Shown here: positions 55,603-64,000 of the stretch, piece after piece
How positions within the stretch are numbered: the stretch's first letter is position 1
Layout: each line of letters starts with the position of its first letter
Source of the DNA: Arthrobacter sp. S39
GTDB lineage: Bacteria > Actinomycetota > Actinomycetes > Actinomycetales > Micrococcaceae
NCBI RefSeq assembly: GCF_004320525.1
Contig: NZ_SIHX01000001.1
Location: forward strand, 744,001-808,000
Length of the DNA: 64,000 nt
Direction of reading: 5' to 3'
Made by a program: the position numbers and the translations under genes
The notes under the pieces: model-generated
Database searches by the model: none
Seen by the model: the letters and a program-made list of their open reading frames with translations, nothing else
Told to the model about the DNA's origin: nothing

Positions 55603-56376
55603 TTAGGCGGCGGTGCCGGTCTGCGGTCGGCCGGAAACAATCGCCCGGATGGCATCAAGATCGTCCACAAGACGCTTCAGGGGTGTCCGGTGAGCGAGAG
55701 CGCTGATACTGATGGCACCGCTTGGCTTCGTCGGTGACGAAAAATGCGCAGCCAGTGCTATGCAGTTCAGCCCCGGCTCGTTTTCCTGATCATCTACGGC
55801 GTATCCCTGCTCACGAATCTGCTTGAAGGCTGCGTGCAGTTCCGACGGCGTTGCCAGTGTTTTGCGCGTCGGCTTAGCCAGGGGGCGGTCACCTATCCAT
55901 TGTGTAATGGAATCGACGTCGGGAAGGGCATAAGCCAGCAGCAGTTTTCCGACCCCGGTTGCATGGGCCGGGTTGCGGCCTCCCACGACTGAAGTCAGTT
56001 TCATTGCGCCGCTGGGAGGGTCCACTTTTGAGCGGTATACAACGTCCCGTCCTTCCAGGACCGCATAATGAACGGTCTCGCCGAAGTGGTCCGAGAGCTG
56101 CTGCAGAATGGGCTGGGCGCGCAGATGATCAGGGCGTGCCTCGTGGTGAGTGAACGCAATCCGCAGAAATTCGTCGCCCAAGAGATAATGGCCGTGGAAA
56201 TCCTGTGTGGCCAGGCCGCTGCGGCGGAGGGATGCGAGCGCCCTGTGGATGGTCGGCTTTGGGCTGTCGATGAGACGTGACAGGTTTTCCAGACTTATCC
56301 CGTGAGGGTGGTTACCCAGCTCAAGGAGCACGGCCAGCACTCTATCAGACCCTACAAGCCGCTTCTCTTCTCCCAT
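55603..56376 (-). CDS. IclR-family regulator (copy 2)
   Basis: 257 residues, same layout as copy 1: winged helix SDRVLAVLLELGNHPHGISLENLSRLIDSPKPTIHRALASLRRSGL and effector domain VGGRNPAHATGVGKLLLA, DDQENEPGLNCIAL. It leads the minus-strand FAH-dehydrogenase-lactonase operon and is divergent from the dehydratase operon, so it is placed to control both. Operators GATCCAYCAAKTGGAAAG lie in the shared promoter. Confidence 0.92.
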   Translation of the reverse strand: MGEEKRLVGSDRVLAVLLELGNHPHGISLENLSRLIDSPKPTIHRALASLRRSGLATQDFHGHYLLGDEFLRIAFTHHEARPDHLRAQPILQQLSDHFGETVHYAVLEGRDVVYRSKVDPPSGAMKLTSVVGGRNPAHATGVGKLLLAYALPDVDSITQWIGDRPLAKPTRKTLATPSELHAAFKQIREQGYAVDDQENEPGLNCIALAAHFSSPTKPSGAISISALAHRTPLKRLVDDLDAIRAIVSGRPQTGTAA

Positions 56377-56439
56377 GGGCGTCCTCTCTGCTCTAAGAGG
56401 CAGGCCCGCCCTGGCTCTTATTCAAAATATTAGACTGAT

Positions 56440-56536
56440 GATCCACCAATTGGAAAGCTGTAGTCTGTGGGTTGCCGTCACGAGCGCTAGTCTCTACTAT
56501 TCAGAATAGTTGAACGCAGATCCATCAAGTGGAAAG
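56440..56536. promoter_or_regulatory. Paired IclR-type operators in front of the dehydratase operon
   Basis: GATCCACCAATTGGAAAG (56440-56457) and GATCCATCAAGTGGAAAG (56519-56536) match at 16 of 18 positions, 79 bases apart. The second ends just before ATG 56544 and includes the ribosome-binding purines. A looped repressor is possible. Confidence 0.75.
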
Positions 56537-56543
56537 TAGGCTC

Positions 56544-58259
56544 ATGGGCGAGCTACGCAGCTCACAGTGGTATTCCGGCAATGACCGGAATGCTTATATC
56601 CACCGCGCCTGGATGCGAAGAGGAACCCCTGAAGACTCGTTTGAGGGAAAACCCCAGATTGCTATCGCCAACACGGCATCGGATCTAACCCCTTGCAACG
56701 CACATCTGGATGAAGTGGCACAGCACGTAAAGATGGGAATTTGGGAAGCTGGCGGCGTTCCCCTCAACATGCCTGTTGTGTCCCTGGGGGAGACCCAGGT
56801 CCGGCCAACTGCCATGCTGTGGCGGAACATGTCAGCGATGGCCACCGAAGAGATGCTTCGGGCCAACCCTGTTGATGGCGTTGTGCTCCTGGGCGGCTGT
56901 GACAAGACCATCCCTGCGCTGCTTATGGCAGCCGCTTCGGTAGGGATCCCTGCTGTGGTCGTACCCGGGGGGCCGATGGCCACGGGCACCTTCCGGGGCC
57001 AGGCCTTGGGTTGCGGCACGGACGTTTGGCGTCTCAGCGAGGAAGTCCGTGGCGGTGAACTTTCCAACAGGGACTTTATGAAGTCCGAGTCCTCGATGAT
57101 CAGAAGCCGCGGCCACTGCAACACCATGGGTACTGCCTCCACGATGGCGCTGGTGGCTGAGGCACTGGGAATGGTACTTCCCGGCCTGGCCGGAACTCCG
57201 GCGGTGGACAGCAATCTCCTGTCCGGGTCCCATGAAACCGGCCGGTTGATTGTGGAAATGGTCGCCCAGGGACGCACTCCGCAGGAACTGCTGACGAGGG
57301 AGTCATTCCTGAACGCGATCGTGGCACTTGCCGCCATTGGCGGTTCCACCAACGCCGTCGTGCATCTATTGGCGATTGCCGGAAGACTGGGGGTTGAATT
57401 GTCCATTGATGATTTCGACCGCGTCGGCTCCTCAGTTCCTTTGCTGGTTAACCTGCAGCCGTCTGGACGGTATCTGATGGATGACCTGCACCGCGCCGGT
57501 GGATTCCTTTCCGTCCTGCGGGAGGTCAAGGACCTGCTGCACCCTGAAGCACTGACTGTTACGGGAGAACCGCTGGTCAGTTACCTTGATGATGCCAGAA
57601 TTTGGGACGAAGAGGTCATTCGCCCAAGGGGGAACCCGCTGCTGCCGGAGGCCGGCATCGCCATCCTTCGCGGCAACCTCGCCCCCGGCGGTGCCCTTAT
57701 CAAACCAGCTGCCGCCTCGCCGCATCTGCTGGAGCACCGTGGGCCGGCAGTTGTCTTCGACAGCATTGAAGACATGCATGCCCGCATCGATGACCCGGAT
57801 CTCGACGTTGACGAGAACTCCGTGTTGATCCTGCGCGGTTGTGGTCCTAAGGGCTATCCGGGAATGCCTGAAGTTTCCAACATGCCGCTGCCCAAGAAGC
57901 TGCTGGCGAAGGGCGTTCGGGACATGGTCCGTATCTGTGATGGCCGAATGAGTGGAACCGCCTACGGGACCGTGGTGCTGCACGTGACACCGGAGGCCGC
58001 TGCCGGCGGCCCACTGGCTATCGTGCGGACGGGTGACATGATCCGTCTTGACGTCGTGAACCGGACTTTGGACATTGAAGCCGAGCCGAAAGAACTGGCA
58101 GGGCGCCGCCCTAGCGATGCCGCAGCGGAGGGTTACGCCAAACCCGTCCGTGGCTGGGAACGGCTCTATGTGGACCACGTTCTTCAGGCTGACACCGGCG
58201 TCGACCTTGATTTCCTGACTGGCGCATCTGGCCCGGAGGTGTCCCGTGAATCCCATTAG
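56544..58259 (+). CDS. IlvD/Edd-family sugar-acid dehydratase
   Basis: Fe-S cluster dehydratase of 571 residues acting on an aldonate, giving a 2-keto-3-deoxy acid. Cluster cysteines fall in CNAHLDEVA, LLGGCDKTIPALLMAA and SRGHCNTMGTASTM; other landmarks are GGSTNAVVHLLAIAGRLG near 262 and GRMSGTAYGTVVLHVTPEAAAGGP near 470. The sugar context makes xylonate, arabonate, galactonate or fuconate dehydratase more likely than the branched-chain amino acid enzyme IlvD. ATG 56544 has GGAAAGTAGG just upstream. The 3' end overlaps the next gene by 14 bases. Confidence 0.92.
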   Translation: MGELRSSQWYSGNDRNAYIHRAWMRRGTPEDSFEGKPQIAIANTASDLTPCNAHLDEVAQHVKMGIWEAGGVPLNMPVVSLGETQVRPTAMLWRNMSAMATEEMLRANPVDGVVLLGGCDKTIPALLMAAASVGIPAVVVPGGPMATGTFRGQALGCGTDVWRLSEEVRGGELSNRDFMKSESSMIRSRGHCNTMGTASTMALVAEALGMVLPGLAGTPAVDSNLLSGSHETGRLIVEMVAQGRTPQELLTRESFLNAIVALAAIGGSTNAVVHLLAIAGRLGVELSIDDFDRVGSSVPLLVNLQPSGRYLMDDLHRAGGFLSVLREVKDLLHPEALTVTGEPLVSYLDDARIWDEEVIRPRGNPLLPEAGIAILRGNLAPGGALIKPAAASPHLLEHRGPAVVFDSIEDMHARIDDPDLDVDENSVLILRGCGPKGYPGMPEVSNMPLPKKLLAKGVRDMVRICDGRMSGTAYGTVVLHVTPEAAAGGPLAIVRTGDMIRLDVVNRTLDIEAEPKELAGRRPSDAAAEGYAKPVRGWERLYVDHVLQADTGVDLDFLTGASGPEVSRESH

Positions 58260-61101
58260 GTCTGCGCTGGGGTCCCCGTCCGGGGCGGACCGTGCGTTGA
58301 TGGAATCGTTGAATCAGGCGGTCCAGGGAAAGGTGCGTGCGCGGATATCGGACCGGCTGGCTTATGCCCATGATGCGTCGCATTACCTTCTGACACCGCT
58401 GGCCGTGGTCACACCCGCATCCGCCCGTGAGGTTGGGGACCTGTTTAAGGTCTCGTCGCTGCATGGTGTGCCACTGACTTTCAGGTCAGGCGGCACCAGC
58501 CTGAGCGGCCAGTCGTCAACCGACGGCGTCCTTGTCGACACCCGGAGTAACTTCCGCGGTCTCTCGGTCCTCGAAAGCGGGGCGAGGATCAGGTGCGAAC
58601 CCGGTGCGACCGTGCGGCAGGTGAACGCCAGACTCGCCGTCCATGGGCGGAAGCTGGGACCAGACCCTGCCAGTGAGTCTGCATGCACCGTTGGCGGTAT
58701 TGTGGCCAACAATTCCAGCGGCATGGCCTGCGGAACCGAGAACAACACCTACCACACCCTGGACTCCGCAGTCCTGGTGCTGGCGAGCGGGACCGTCGTG
58801 GATACGGCGGCTCCTGACGCCTGCATGGCGCTCCAGAATGCAGAACCAGAACTTCACTCCGGCCTTTTGCGCCTGCGGGACCAGATCAGAAGCGACCCTG
58901 GCCATGTCAGGCGGATCGAAGAGCTCTACGCCATCAAGAACACCATGGGATACGGGATCAATTCATTCCTGGACTTTGATGACCCGGTGGACATCCTCCT
59001 GCATCTGGCAGTGGGAAGTGAAGGGACCCTTGCCTTCATCGCAGAAGCGACGTTCCGCACCATTGCCCTGAAGCCGCACACAGCCACGGGCCTGCTGTAT
59101 TTCCGAAGCTTGGCAGACGCTACCGGCTCGCTCCCGGCATTGGTCGAGTCTGGTTTCGCCACCATCGAGTTGCTTGACTCCACATCACTGCTGGTATCCC
59201 AGCAGGACCCGGGAGCAGATGAAGAGCTCCAGAAACTTCGGGTACAAGGTCATGCCGCGTTGCTGGTCGAGTTCCAGGAGGAAAGCCCGGCAGAACTTCA
59301 AGAAGCAATCAACGGCAGCGAAGCCGTACTTGCGGCCCTTCCCTTGGAAATCCCGGCCCGGCTGACGACTGACTCCCAGCGCCGTGCCGCTCTGTGGAAT
59401 ATCCGTAAAGGTCTGTACGCGAGCGTGGCTGGAAACCGGCCATCAGGAACCACAGCCCTGTTGGAGGACATCGCAGTCCCAGTCCCCAAACTGCTGCCTA
59501 CCTGTCAAGGGCTGGTGGCGCTCTTCGAAAAGTACGGGTACGACAGCGCCGTGATCTTCGGGCACGCAAAGGACGGCAACATCCACTTCCTGCTCAATGA
59601 AAGGCTCGAAGAGCACGGCGAAGGTTCAACCCTTCAGCGATACGCCGACTTCACTGAGGAAATGGTTGACCTGGTGCTCTCCAACGGGGGAACTTTGAAA
59701 GCCGAACACGGAACGGGCCGGATCATGGCTCCTTTCGTACGCCGCCAGTATGGGGAACAGCTGTATCAATTCATGCGGGACGTCAAAAGCCTGTTTGACC
59801 CAGAAGGAATCCTGAACCCGGGCATCCTTCTAAACGACGACCCGACCTTTCACCTCTCGCATCTAAAGACTGCCCCGCCGGTGGAAAAAGAAGTGGACCG
59901 CTGTGTCGAGTGTGGCTACTGCGAGCCCGTCTGTCCCAGCAAAGACATAACTCTTACACCACGTCAACGGATAGTTCTGCGCCGCGAAATTGCCCGCGCA
60001 GAACTACTAGGCCAAAGCCAGCTGAAAGCACAGCTGGAAAAGGAATACGAGTACGACGGAATCGATACCTGCGCCGTGGATGGCATGTGCCAGACAGCCT
60101 GCCCCGTCCTCATTGACACAGGCGAGCTGGTTAAACGCCTGCGCTCCGAAAGCCGTTCCCGCGTTGAGCAGACAGCTTGGAAGGCAGCTGCCGGGAATTG
60201 GGGGGCTGTTTCCAAACTTGGCGGCTTGGCTCTGACAGCAGTAAAACATCTTCCGCCAGCGTTGGTAACGGGGGCTTCCGAAGCAGCAAGGATCGTCATC
60301 GGCCGCGAGCAGATTCCGAGGTGGGACGCAGACCTGCCCGCCGGCGGTTCTGTTCGCCGCCCTCTGGCTGCAACGGAACCGAAGGCGGTCTACCTGGCGG
60401 CATGCATCAGCACCATGTTTGGTCCAGCATCCGGAAGCCAAGGAGTGGCATCTGCATTCCTGGAGCTGTGCAGCCGGGCAGGGGTTGAAGTCACGGTTCC
60501 GGCGGGAATCACCGACCTGTGCTGCGGCACGCCCTGGAAGTCGAAGGGCATGACAGACGGATACGACGTGATGCGCAAAAAAGTGTTGCCGGTGCTGCTC
60601 GAGGCGACCCGCAACGGGGAGTTGCCCATCGTGTGTGACGCTGCGTCCTGCACCGAGGGGCTCGAAAGGCTCCTCGCCGTCGTGGGAGAAGAGCCCCGCT
60701 TGCACACCCTGGATGCGGTTGCCTTCGTCGATGAACACGTGCTCGCGAATCTGCCAAAGGGCAGCCCCTTGGCCAGCCTGTCATTACACCCGACGTGCTC
60801 CTCGACACGAATGGGTCTTAACCCTGCGTTGACCCGTGTGGCAGCAGCAGTGGCTGACGAAGTAGTCATTTCCGAAGACTGGGGCTGCTGCGCCTTTGCC
60901 GGGGACAGGGGAATGCTCCGTCCTGAACTCACAGCCTCCGCGACCGTAAGGGAAGCGCGCTCGGTCAATGCGCGCCCTTTTGATGCCTATGCATCTGTCA
61001 ACAGAACCTGCGAGATGGGCATGACCCGGGCAACGGGGCACGAATACCGCCACATACTCGAACTTTTGGCATCAACAACCTCAAAAACAACAACTAAGTG
61101 A
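58246..61101 (+). CDS. Fused FAD-linked oxidase / Fe-S 2-hydroxyacid dehydrogenase
   Basis: 951-residue fusion of a GlcD/D-lactate-dehydrogenase-like flavoprotein and a GlcF/GlpC-like Fe-S protein. FAD domain: FRSGGTSLSGQ near 83-93 and CTVGGIVANNSSGMACGTENNTYHTL near 146-171; the C-terminal oxidase half ends GTLKAEHGTGRIMAP near 484. Two 4Fe-4S sites follow (CVECGYCEPVCP near 551, CAVDGMCQTACP near 609), then two cysteine-rich CCG-type domains (DLCCGTPWKSKG near 759 and EDWGCCAFAGDRG near 881). It would oxidise a D-2-hydroxy acid (lactate, glycolate or glycerate) and pass electrons to quinones. GTG start with GGAGG upstream. Confidence 0.92.
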   Translation: MNPIRSALGSPSGADRALMESLNQAVQGKVRARISDRLAYAHDASHYLLTPLAVVTPASAREVGDLFKVSSLHGVPLTFRSGGTSLSGQSSTDGVLVDTRSNFRGLSVLESGARIRCEPGATVRQVNARLAVHGRKLGPDPASESACTVGGIVANNSSGMACGTENNTYHTLDSAVLVLASGTVVDTAAPDACMALQNAEPELHSGLLRLRDQIRSDPGHVRRIEELYAIKNTMGYGINSFLDFDDPVDILLHLAVGSEGTLAFIAEATFRTIALKPHTATGLLYFRSLADATGSLPALVESGFATIELLDSTSLLVSQQDPGADEELQKLRVQGHAALLVEFQEESPAELQEAINGSEAVLAALPLEIPARLTTDSQRRAALWNIRKGLYASVAGNRPSGTTALLEDIAVPVPKLLPTCQGLVALFEKYGYDSAVIFGHAKDGNIHFLLNERLEEHGEGSTLQRYADFTEEMVDLVLSNGGTLKAEHGTGRIMAPFVRRQYGEQLYQFMRDVKSLFDPEGILNPGILLNDDPTFHLSHLKTAPPVEKEVDRCVECGYCEPVCPSKDITLTPRQRIVLRREIARAELLGQSQLKAQLEKEYEYDGIDTCAVDGMCQTACPVLIDTGELVKRLRSESRSRVEQTAWKAAAGNWGAVSKLGGLALTAVKHLPPALVTGASEAARIVIGREQIPRWDADLPAGGSVRRPLAATEPKAVYLAACISTMFGPASGSQGVASAFLELCSRAGVEVTVPAGITDLCCGTPWKSKGMTDGYDVMRKKVLPVLLEATRNGELPIVCDAASCTEGLERLLAVVGEEPRLHTLDAVAFVDEHVLANLPKGSPLASLSLHPTCSSTRMGLNPALTRVAAAVADEVVISEDWGCCAFAGDRGMLRPELTASATVREARSVNARPFDAYASVNRTCEMGMTRATGHEYRHILELLASTTSKTTTK

Positions 61102-61140
61102 TCCCTGCCCGGGCAGAGGGTCCAGGACAAAGGACAAATC

Positions 61141-61818
61141 ATGGCGCGCAAAGCAGTCATTACAGGAGGCATCAGCGGCCTCGGCGCAGCCTGCGCAGAA
61201 CGCCTGGCAGCCGACGGCATCGAGGTCATCACTGTCGACATCAGTGAGGGAGCCGACGTCGTTCTGGACATCGCCGATTCCGCGGCGGTCGGACGTGCCG
61301 CAGATGCTATCGGACCAGTTGACATACTCATCAACAGCGCCGGCATCGTGGGCCCCAACAAGCCCTTCTGGGAGGTAAGCGATGAGGACTGGAAACGCAC
61401 CTTCGCCGTGAACGTGGATGGCACCTTCAACCTCTGCCGGGCTTTTGCCCCCGACATGGTCGCGAAGGGGTGGGGACGCATCATCAACTTCGCCAGCATG
61501 GCAGGGAAAGACGGCAACCCAAACATGGTGGCGTACTCGGCTACGAAGGCCGCAGTCATAGGGTTGACCAAGACCATGGGCAAAGACCTGGCCAAATGCG
61601 GCGTACTGGTCAATGCCATCGCGCCGGCGGTCGTTGCGACCCCGATGAACTCGTCAACCGCCCCCGCCGTCCTTGAGCACATCACCAGCCTGATACCCAT
61701 GGGCCGCGTGGGCCGGCCCGAAGAGGTAGCTGAACTCGTAGCCTGGCTGGCTTCTGACAAGTGCAGCTTCTCAACAGGTGCCGTTTACGACATCTCGGGT
61801 GGTCGCGCCACGTACTAG
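61141..61818 (+). CDS. Short-chain dehydrogenase/reductase
   Basis: Classical SDR of 225 residues: TGGISGLGAA near 8-17 (cofactor), LINSAGIV near 63, Ser/Tyr/Lys triad with Tyr132-x3-Lys136 in YSATK and VNAIAPAVVATPM near 159. The family includes 2-keto-3-deoxyaldonate 4-dehydrogenases of diketo sugar-acid pathways, and its operon with the dehydratase suits that role; a general 3-ketoacyl-type oxidoreductase is possible. 39 bases after the FAD/Fe-S gene. Confidence 0.9.
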   Translation: MARKAVITGGISGLGAACAERLAADGIEVITVDISEGADVVLDIADSAAVGRAADAIGPVDILINSAGIVGPNKPFWEVSDEDWKRTFAVNVDGTFNLCRAFAPDMVAKGWGRIINFASMAGKDGNPNMVAYSATKAAVIGLTKTMGKDLAKCGVLVNAIAPAVVATPMNSSTAPAVLEHITSLIPMGRVGRPEEVAELVAWLASDKCSFSTGAVYDISGGRATY

Positions 61819-62222
61819 GGGCGGTTTCGGATGCTAAAACCCTGGCTACCTTCATCTCCCGAACGAATCTTCCGAGAATGGGCGGGGCATCAACGGAGAC
61901 GATCTTGTCGCGGACACGGCGTCGCCTGACCTCGCGCGCAGGCCCAAAACCAAAGAAGTTGCCCGAAAAAAGTACCCGCGTGGGGGTGGCCATTTTCAGC
62001 TGGTTGGAACTATACTCCAATAAGCGGAACTGATGTAAACTAATCCTGAAGCAGCAGGGAGCCTCATGAGCGAGCATGACTTGGTCATTGCAAGTAATTG
62101 ATACGTTCCACTTAATTTAGAAATTCACGAAACATAGCTTTTTTACGCGGCTCCCCATAGCTACGCCGAAGCTTCCATCTCGGCAGCTTGCGGGAGATCG
62201 CACAGGAGCACGAAGGAGTGTC
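61819..62222. promoter_or_regulatory. 404-base region upstream of ABC permeases with TGGAA sites
   Basis: No gene is supported here. TTGGAactatacTCCAA (62004-62020), GCGGAACTG just after it, and CGTTCCACTTAA (62105-62116) belong to the same site class as the operators at 48.6, 51.8 and 56.5 kb. A substrate-binding-protein gene, which would be expected at this spot, is absent. Confidence 0.6.
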
Positions 62223-63185
62223 ATGTCGTCCAGTGGTGTCGAAGTTCCCACGCGTAGCGGGGTTCCCCCGGTGGCTAAGGAACTAGGGAACTCTCCTCGC
62301 AAACGCCGCCGTATTCGTTCTGTAGGACGCGATCTTTGGTGGTTGATCCTGCCGGGCGCGGCTGTTTACCTCTACGTGGTCGTTGTGCCCACCGTTCAGG
62401 GCCTGCAAGCTGCTTTCACTGATTGGTCGTTCGCGACCGTGGGCGCACCGAATTTTACGGGACTTGAAAACTTCACCCGCATTTTCACCTCCGACGCGGG
62501 CCCCGCAGTGTTCCGTACGCTCCAATTGGCCTTCGTCGTCGTGGTTCTCCAGAACATCATCGGTTTAGCCCTCGCGCTTCTGTTCAACGGACGGGTGTTT
62601 GGACGTAACGTGTTGCGCACCATCGTTTTCGCCCCCATGGTCGTCTCGTCGCTCGTTGTTGGCTACCTGTTCAAGTACATATTCGGTCCACCCGGTGTAG
62701 GTGGAGTCAACCAGGTCCTGGCTGCTCTCGGTCAGGATCCCGTCGACTTTCTCGGCAATCCAACGACGGCAATGGTTATCATCATCGTCACCATTCTTTG
62801 GCAGTCAATCGGTGGCAACATGGTGATCTACCTGGCTGGACTCCAAGGCGTGCCCTCTGAACTCGAGGAGGCAGCTGCCCTGGACGGCGCAGGGTATTGG
62901 AAGAGGTTCTGGTATGTAGTTCGCCCGCTGCTCGCCCCTGCTATCACCATCAACCTCATGCTCGGACTCATCGGCGGATTGAAGATTTTCGACCAGATCT
63001 TTGCGCTTACCAACGGCGGGCCCGGTAATCAGACGCAGACCATCGCGACGCTCATTTACGCCTATTTCTCCCAGTACGCCGACTACGGACGTTCGGCCGC
63101 TCTCGCCCTTCTCCTCGCCGTCGGCATCGCTATCCTCTCCATCATTCAGTTCTCGGTCCTACGCCGCCAGGAGCGCAATTCATGA
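62223..63185 (+). CDS. Sugar ABC transporter permease (MalF/UgpA type)
   Basis: Six-helix membrane subunit of a carbohydrate importer, 320 residues with a charged N-terminus (KRRRIRSVGRD). The EAA loop ELEEAAALDGAGYWKRFWYVVRPLLAP near 216-242 contacts the ATPase. The gene starts ATG 62223 with AAGGAG 3-8 bases upstream and overlaps the next permease as ATGA. No binding protein or ATPase gene is in view; actinobacteria often share one MsiK ATPase among such importers. Confidence 0.93.
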   Translation: MSSSGVEVPTRSGVPPVAKELGNSPRKRRRIRSVGRDLWWLILPGAAVYLYVVVVPTVQGLQAAFTDWSFATVGAPNFTGLENFTRIFTSDAGPAVFRTLQLAFVVVVLQNIIGLALALLFNGRVFGRNVLRTIVFAPMVVSSLVVGYLFKYIFGPPGVGGVNQVLAALGQDPVDFLGNPTTAMVIIIVTILWQSIGGNMVIYLAGLQGVPSELEEAAALDGAGYWKRFWYVVRPLLAPAITINLMLGLIGGLKIFDQIFALTNGGPGNQTQTIATLIYAYFSQYADYGRSAALALLLAVGIAILSIIQFSVLRRQERNS

Positions 63186-64000
63186 AAACAACAGGCCTTT
63201 GGAGCCGTTTCGGTGCCAACCTCACCGCCTACGGGTCGACGCTCATTTTCCTTCTCCCGGTCTACGTCCTCATCAACCTGTCGATCCGGCCCGCTGACGA
63301 CCTGACACCGCCAGTCATCCCGAGTTCCCGCCCCACATTCGACAACTTCATCACTGCCTGGACCACTTCGCCCCTGCCGGGATCAATCGTCACCAGCCTG
63401 ATCGTTACGTCGATCTCGTGCCTCGTGGTGCTCGTGATCGGTACGATGGCGTCGTACCCGCTGGCCCGGTCAACCTCGCGCCTCTCCACCGGAACTTTCT
63501 ACTTCTTTATGATCGGCTTACTGCTGCCGTTCCAGCTGGCGCTCATACCTCTCTATATCCAGATGCGGGATTTGGGTCTTCTCGGCACGGTATGGGCACT
63601 CGTCATCGTCTACAGCGGCGTGCAGTTGCCGTTTACAGTCTTCCTGATAACCACCTTCTTAAGGGCAGGCGTCCCACTTGATTATGAGGAAGCCGCCCAG
63701 ATCGACGGATGCAGTCCGCTGATGGCCTTCTGGCACGTGGTCGTCCCGCTGCTTCGCCCGGCCCTGGGCACCTGTGTCATCCTCAATAGCGTTGGGGTGT
63801 GGAACGACTTCTTCACGCCCCTGATCTACCTCTCGGGCAGCGGTCAGGTGACCATTCCCATGGCAATTTTCCAGTTCGTCGGGCAATACACCACGAACTG
63901 GCCACTGATTTTCGCGTCCTTGCTGATCTCGATGGTCCCCGTTCTGACGCTCTACCTGCTATTCCAGCGGTACGTAATCCAGGGATTCGCTGGTGGGCTG
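63182..64000 (+). CDS. Sugar ABC transporter permease (MalG/UgpE type), cut by window end
   Basis: Second membrane subunit, read in frame from ATG 63182 to the last base (273 codons, no stop). MKTTGLWSRFGANLTAYGS starts it; the EAA loop DYEEAAQIDGCSPLMAFWHVVVPLLRP is near 165-191 and the end VIQGFAGGL is within a few residues of the normal C-terminus. With the preceding gene it forms the channel of a carbohydrate importer for the catabolic block. Confidence 0.92.
   Translation, partial: MKTTGLWSRFGANLTAYGSTLIFLLPVYVLINLSIRPADDLTPPVIPSSRPTFDNFITAWTTSPLPGSIVTSLIVTSISCLVVLVIGTMASYPLARSTSRLSTGTFYFFMIGLLLPFQLALIPLYIQMRDLGLLGTVWALVIVYSGVQLPFTVFLITTFLRAGVPLDYEEAAQIDGCSPLMAFWHVVVPLLRPALGTCVILNSVGVWNDFFTPLIYLSGSGQVTIPMAIFQFVGQYTTNWPLIFASLLISMVPVLTLYLLFQRYVIQGFAGGL

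Larger units (their letters stand above)
36585..64000. mobile_element. Accessory region (probable genomic island) inserted in comM, left part
   Basis: From the broken comM Walker A codons onward the backbone order stops. The region has visibly more A/T in third codon positions, decayed gene fragments at its left edge, catabolic operons with their own TetR, IclR and CGNR regulators, and no housekeeping genes. No integrase, transposase or terminal repeat is visible, so the mechanism is unknown and the right boundary lies outside the window. A deletion-rearrangement at comM is the alternative. Confidence 0.6.

Overview
The window is high-GC actinobacterial DNA. Protein sequences, gene order and the frequent GTG/TTG starts point to Arthrobacter/Pseudarthrobacter or a close Micrococcaceae relative (inferred from reading; no search was run). 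There is no rRNA, tRNA or CRISPR array that I can support.

Positions 1-36585 are a conserved chromosomal backbone. In order it holds: thiL, a DAK2/FakA-like protein, recG and rsmD; a spermidine-synthase-like gene and an aminotransferase facing back; coaD; yceD-rpmF-rnc-mutM; a frameshifted MFS gene and a TolB-like anchored protein; smc and ftsY; an MFS exporter; amtB-glnK; a glucose-6-phosphate dehydrogenase; ffh; an alpha/beta hydrolase; thiC with a TPP riboswitch; an amidohydrolase; a VOC dioxygenase-like gene; rpsP-khpA-rimM-trmD-rplS; two lepB genes; rnhB; a DUF2469 gene; yraN; and the first 230 or so codons of comM (yifB).

comM breaks off inside its Walker A codons at about 36585. From there to the end of the window the sequence is accessory: visibly less GC-biased, with gene remnants at the left edge, catabolic operons and many local regulators. 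I read this as a genomic island or large insertion in comM whose right end lies beyond the window. Its first block (38-44 kb) is a one-strand run of a metallo-beta-lactamase-fold hydrolase, an alpha/beta hydrolase, an aromatic-acid-type MFS carrier, a SnoaL-like protein, a second hydrolase, a CGNR zinc-finger regulator and a flavin-reductase-like protein, with unknown substrate. Next comes an Old Yellow Enzyme gene divergent from a TetR regulator, with two identical operators between them.

The last block (46.5-64 kb) reads as a sugar-acid catabolic locus. It has a secreted hydrolase, an aldose-1-epimerase-like protein, a GH42 beta-galactosidase, two paralogous IclR regulators, an SMP-30 lactonase, a zinc sugar dehydrogenase, an FAH-family hydrolase, an IlvD/Edd dehydratase, a fused FAD/Fe-S 2-hydroxyacid dehydrogenase, an SDR and two sugar ABC permeases (the second cut by the window end). 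Together they fit a non-phosphorylative route: aldose, lactone, aldonate, 2-keto-3-deoxyaldonate, 2,4-diketo acid, then pyruvate plus a 2-hydroxy acid that the FAD/Fe-S enzyme would oxidise. TGGAA-core operator-like sites recur in front of several of these genes and suggest one regulon.
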